Shown in pieces: positions 11,949 to 12,569 of a DNA stretch of 12,569 bases. The DNA lies in contig PBZV01000028.1 in the NCBI GenBank assembly GCA_002730325.1, positions 9,197-21,765 of the forward strand, read 5' to 3'. Numbering within the stretch: position 1 is the first letter of the stretch; each line of letters begins with the position of its first letter. Under the pieces are notes generated by a model. That model made no database searches, was not told the DNA's origin, and was given only the letters and a program-made list of their open reading frames with translations. The stretch comes from Nitrososphaerota archaeon (GTDB taxonomy: Archaea; Thermoproteota; Nitrososphaeria; Nitrososphaerales; Nitrosopumilaceae). The translations under genes were made by a program, and so were the position numbers.

Positions 11949-12569
11949 TTATCTTGATTCATCAACACAAAACGTAACTTCAGATGATGAATTAGAATTA
12001 TCTGATACGAGGAAATTAAATGCGTCTGCAATTTTTTGATTATCTGGTTCTGATCCTGAAACTGTACCTGAAAATATTGTAAACATTCTGATTTTTGATT
12101 TCAACACGTCACTTAATTCCTGATTTACGGTGGTTGTAAATGGTCTTAATGCACCTCTGAACACTTCCACTTGTGCTCTTTGAGTTCCTGTAACTTTTCT
12201 GCCAATTGGTAAATCTGGACCTATAATCATAATTGCACCTTTTGCATCCTTGTATAATCGAGGGTCATTACTTCCGCCTGGAACAAATTGTTCTAATGCT
12301 CTTTGAGCCACGGTTGCAGGAGTTGAAATGAATTTTTCAGTTAATTCATCCCATTCTGCTCTGGATAATTCAGTTAATTTAGAAATTTCTGGTAGTTTTC
12401 CTGTAATGTGAATGACTCCTAGAATTTCTCCAATGTGTGTTTTAGCTGTGTTTAACCATTTTTGTACTTCTTCAGGATTTTTGATATCTACAACGTGGGA
12501 ATGGAATTTTCCACTGATGTATTCTTGGAGATCTGTTGGTGTTGACTGTGAAATGAAACATGCTACTTT
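11949..12569 (-). CDS. SDR-fold (Rossmann) protein, 5' end outside window, catalytic residues degenerate
   Basis: The frame stays open from the stop at 11949 to the right edge, giving 206 residues of a longer protein. The pattern is that of a short-chain dehydrogenase/reductase: HVVDIKNPEEVQKWL (strand and helix after the cofactor loop), GEILGVIHITG (in place of the usual LVNNAG), AEWDELTEKF, GAIMIIGPD (in place of the catalytic Ser strand), a helix AQVEVFRGALRPFTTTVNQEL, IRMFTIFSGTVSG (in place of the PG loop) and FNFLVSDNSNSSSEVTFCVDES (typical SDR ending). The Tyr-x3-Lys dyad aligns with Thr and Arg, and the NNAG motif is lost, suggesting an inactive SDR fold. The glycine-rich NAD(P) loop lies beyond the window. 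It is followed immediately by the hotdog gene. Confidence 0.7.
   Translation of the reverse strand, partial: KVACFISQSTPTDLQEYISGKFHSHVVDIKNPEEVQKWLNTAKTHIGEILGVIHITGKLPEISKLTELSRAEWDELTEKFISTPATVAQRALEQFVPGGSNDPRLYKDAKGAIMIIGPDLPIGRKVTGTQRAQVEVFRGALRPFTTTVNQELSDVLKSKIRMFTIFSGTVSGSEPDNQKIADAFNFLVSDNSNSSSEVTFCVDESR

Overview
The window looks like a chromosomal segment of an ammonia-oxidising archaeon of the Nitrosopumilus type (Thaumarchaeota/Nitrososphaeria). This is an inference. It rests on very AT-rich DNA, frequent TTG and GTG starts, almost no Shine-Dalgarno sites, TATA-like box A elements about 25 bases before start codons (leaderless transcripts), and protein families typical of that group. 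No tRNA, rRNA, CRISPR array, insertion sequence or phage gene was found, so this appears to be ordinary chromosome rather than a mobile island.

Layout. Bases 1-42 may hold the tail of a plus-strand gene. Bases 46-854 hold three small minus-strand genes: a putative DUF6659-type protein, a 31-residue C2H2 zinc finger and a helical protein. Bases 957-2228 hold two divergently transcribed VTT-fold membrane proteins (YqaA-like and DedA-like). Bases 2225-4784 hold a tight minus-strand operon of tldD, a type-4 [4Fe-4S] uracil-DNA glycosylase and an AAG-family alkyladenine glycosylase. Bases 4785-5144 contain one 43-codon minus-strand ORF and otherwise nothing recognised. Bases 5145-6203 encode a release-factor-1-like GGQ protein without the stop-codon-reading NIKS motif. 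Bases 6284-8101 encode a PIN + ATPase + KH protein of the PINA type. Bases 8102-8395 contain a Cys-rich mini-gene that appears to be broken by frameshifts. Bases 8396-8626 encode a small two-helix membrane protein. Bases 8724-9188 (minus) encode an MntR-type metalloregulator, divergent from a gene for an unknown protein at 9324-9674. Then come a membrane-anchored DUF192 protein and a TauE/SafE transporter. Bases 11014-11492 are a long gap by local standards; it holds a candidate small RNA or terminator hairpin, a 43-residue zinc-ribbon gene with its own terminator, and a 20-base direct repeat. The right end (11493-12569, minus) carries a hotdog/MaoC-like protein preceded by an SDR-fold protein cut by the window edge; both seem to lack the usual catalytic residues.

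How the genes relate. The clearest functional unit is the tldD-udg-mpg operon, which couples two base-excision-repair glycosylases to a protease-family gene. The GGQ protein suggests ribosome rescue or peptidyl-tRNA release that does not depend on a stop codon. MntR, with all six metal ligands intact, probably senses manganese and may control its divergent neighbour. The SDR/hotdog pair looks like a reductase/dehydratase-derived couple that may have lost catalysis. Three tiny Cys/His proteins (two apparently intact, one broken) are easily missed by length cut-offs. The best candidates for something undescribed are the GGQ protein, the paired degenerate SDR and hotdog proteins, and the mini zinc-finger genes.
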